Source: Crystallibacter permensis
Lineage (GTDB): Bacteria; Actinomycetota; Actinomycetes; Actinomycetales; Micrococcaceae
DNA length: 63,083 nt
Direction: 5' to 3'
Assembly (NCBI RefSeq): GCF_025960875.1
Contig: NZ_JAODLR010000026.1
Location: forward strand, 1-63,083
Of the stretch, positions 62,490 through 63,083 are shown in pieces. How positions within the stretch are numbered: the stretch's first letter is position 1; every line of letters starts with the position of its first letter. Made by a program: the position numbers and the translations under genes. The notes under the pieces were generated by a model. It made no database searches. It was not told the origin of the DNA and saw nothing but the letters and a program-made list of their open reading frames with translations.

Positions 62490-63083
62490 TTAGGCGTCGA
62501 TGATGTTGTTTTCGGGGCCGAAGCCGAACTTGGTGATGTTCTCGACGCCGCCGTCGTCGCCGATGACCAGGATGTCGTGCTCGCGGTAGCCGCCAGCACC
62601 CGGCTCGCCATCAAGGATGGTGACCATCGGTTCCATGGAGACGACCATGCCGGGCTCCAGGACCGTGTCGATGTCCTCGCGCAGCTCCAGGCCGGCCTCG
62701 CGGCCGTAGTAGTGCGAGAGCACTCCGAAGGAGTGGCCGTAGCCGAAGGTGCGGTTGGGCAGCAGGCCGTGGCCGATGAAGATCTCGTTGAGCTCGGCGG
62801 CGATGTCCTTGCAGACCGCTCCGGGCTTGATGAGCTCCAGGCCGCGCTTGTGCACCTCGACGTTGGCGTTCCATACCTGCAGCGAGCGCTCGTCCGGCTC
62901 TCCGAGGAACAGGGTGCGCTCCAGGGCGGTGTAGTAGCCGGAGGTCATCGGGAAGCAGTTCAGCGAGAGGATGTCCCCACGCTGCAGCTTGCGGGTGGTG
63001 GCCCAGTTGTGCGCGCCGTCGGTGTTGATGCCGGACTGGAACCAGACCCAGGTGTCGCGGACTTCCTGTTCGGGGAAGGTGCG
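62490..63083 (-). CDS. Creatinase (creatine amidinohydrolase), C-terminal part
   Basis: The frame is open to the window edge, so only the last ~197 residues of a ~410-residue M24-fold enzyme are present. Creatinase hydrolyses creatine to sarcosine and urea. Diagnostic sequences are FGYGHSFGVLSHYYGREAGLELREDID, LEPGMVVSMEPMV, GAGGYREHDILVIG and ENITKFGFGPENNII. The fold is that of methionine aminopeptidase and prolidase, but creatinases lack metal. The urea product could feed the urease at 16-19 kb. Confidence 0.93.
   Translation of the reverse strand, partial: RTFPEQEVRDTWVWFQSGINTDGAHNWATTRKLQRGDILSLNCFPMTSGYYTALERTLFLGEPDERSLQVWNANVEVHKRGLELIKPGAVCKDIAAELNEIFIGHGLLPNRTFGYGHSFGVLSHYYGREAGLELREDIDTVLEPGMVVSMEPMVTILDGEPGAGGYREHDILVIGDDGGVENITKFGFGPENNIIDA

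Overview
This 63 kb window is high-GC chromosomal DNA. It is most likely from an actinobacterium of the Micrococcaceae (Arthrobacter or a close relative). The support is indirect: a DUF222/HNH gene, frequent GTG/TTG starts, ATGA/GTGA-coupled operons, an actinobacterial-type c-di-AMP riboswitch before a LysM-NlpC/P60 gene, TNGTNNNACNA-type LldR sites, and several small actinobacterial DUF families. No rRNA, tRNA, CRISPR array, insertion sequence or prophage was seen.

Layout. 0-7 kb: a DUF222/HNH fragment, an encapsulin nanocompartment operon with its ferritin-like cargo and a MarR regulator, a stress-type short-chain dehydrogenase, a cold-shock gene with a structured leader, and aconitase. 7-14.6 kb: small membrane proteins and very small hydrophilic proteins, a POT peptide transporter, and a PAP2/CtaG/DUF2243 membrane operon. 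14.8-19.4 kb: a nickel permease followed by ureABC and ureD, with no ureE, ureF or ureG. 19.4-28.5 kb: a frameshifted membrane pseudogene, MgtE, DUF421, an asparaginase-deacetylase pair, DnaJ-like and Hsp20 proteins, and a divergent MerR/HspR-like regulator. 28.5-35.1 kb: a JetABC/MksFEB SMC operon that lacks JetD; a metallo-beta-lactamase-fold hydrolase sits 14 bp downstream in its place. 35.3-37.4 kb: a reductase coupled to an asparagine-synthetase-like protein whose glutaminase residues are lost. 37.4-46.7 kb: an OpuC-type osmolyte ABC transporter, a glutaminase-STAS-cNMP fusion, a DrrAB-type exporter and a DHA2 efflux pump. 47-48.6 kb: a c-di-AMP riboswitch controlling a LysM-NlpC/P60 wall hydrolase, and a lipoprotein. 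48.7-54.3 kb: a fully overlapping bioB-bioA-bioF-P450-bioD operon behind a promoter flanked by two TTGAAC-N3-GTTCAA palindromes. 54.4-57.9 kb: an LldR-like regulator, lactate permease and a TetR regulator. 57.9-63.1 kb: a second glutaminase-STAS-cNMP fusion, a BCCT transporter, creatininase and creatinase (cut by the window end).

A nitrogen theme recurs: creatininase and creatinase release urea and sarcosine, urease could consume the urea, and asparaginase, an asparagine-synthetase-like enzyme and two glutaminases handle amide nitrogen. The most unusual items are the JetD-less SMC operon, the variant urease, the P450 inside the biotin operon, the glutaminase-dead AsnB homologue, and the two glutaminases carrying regulatory domains.
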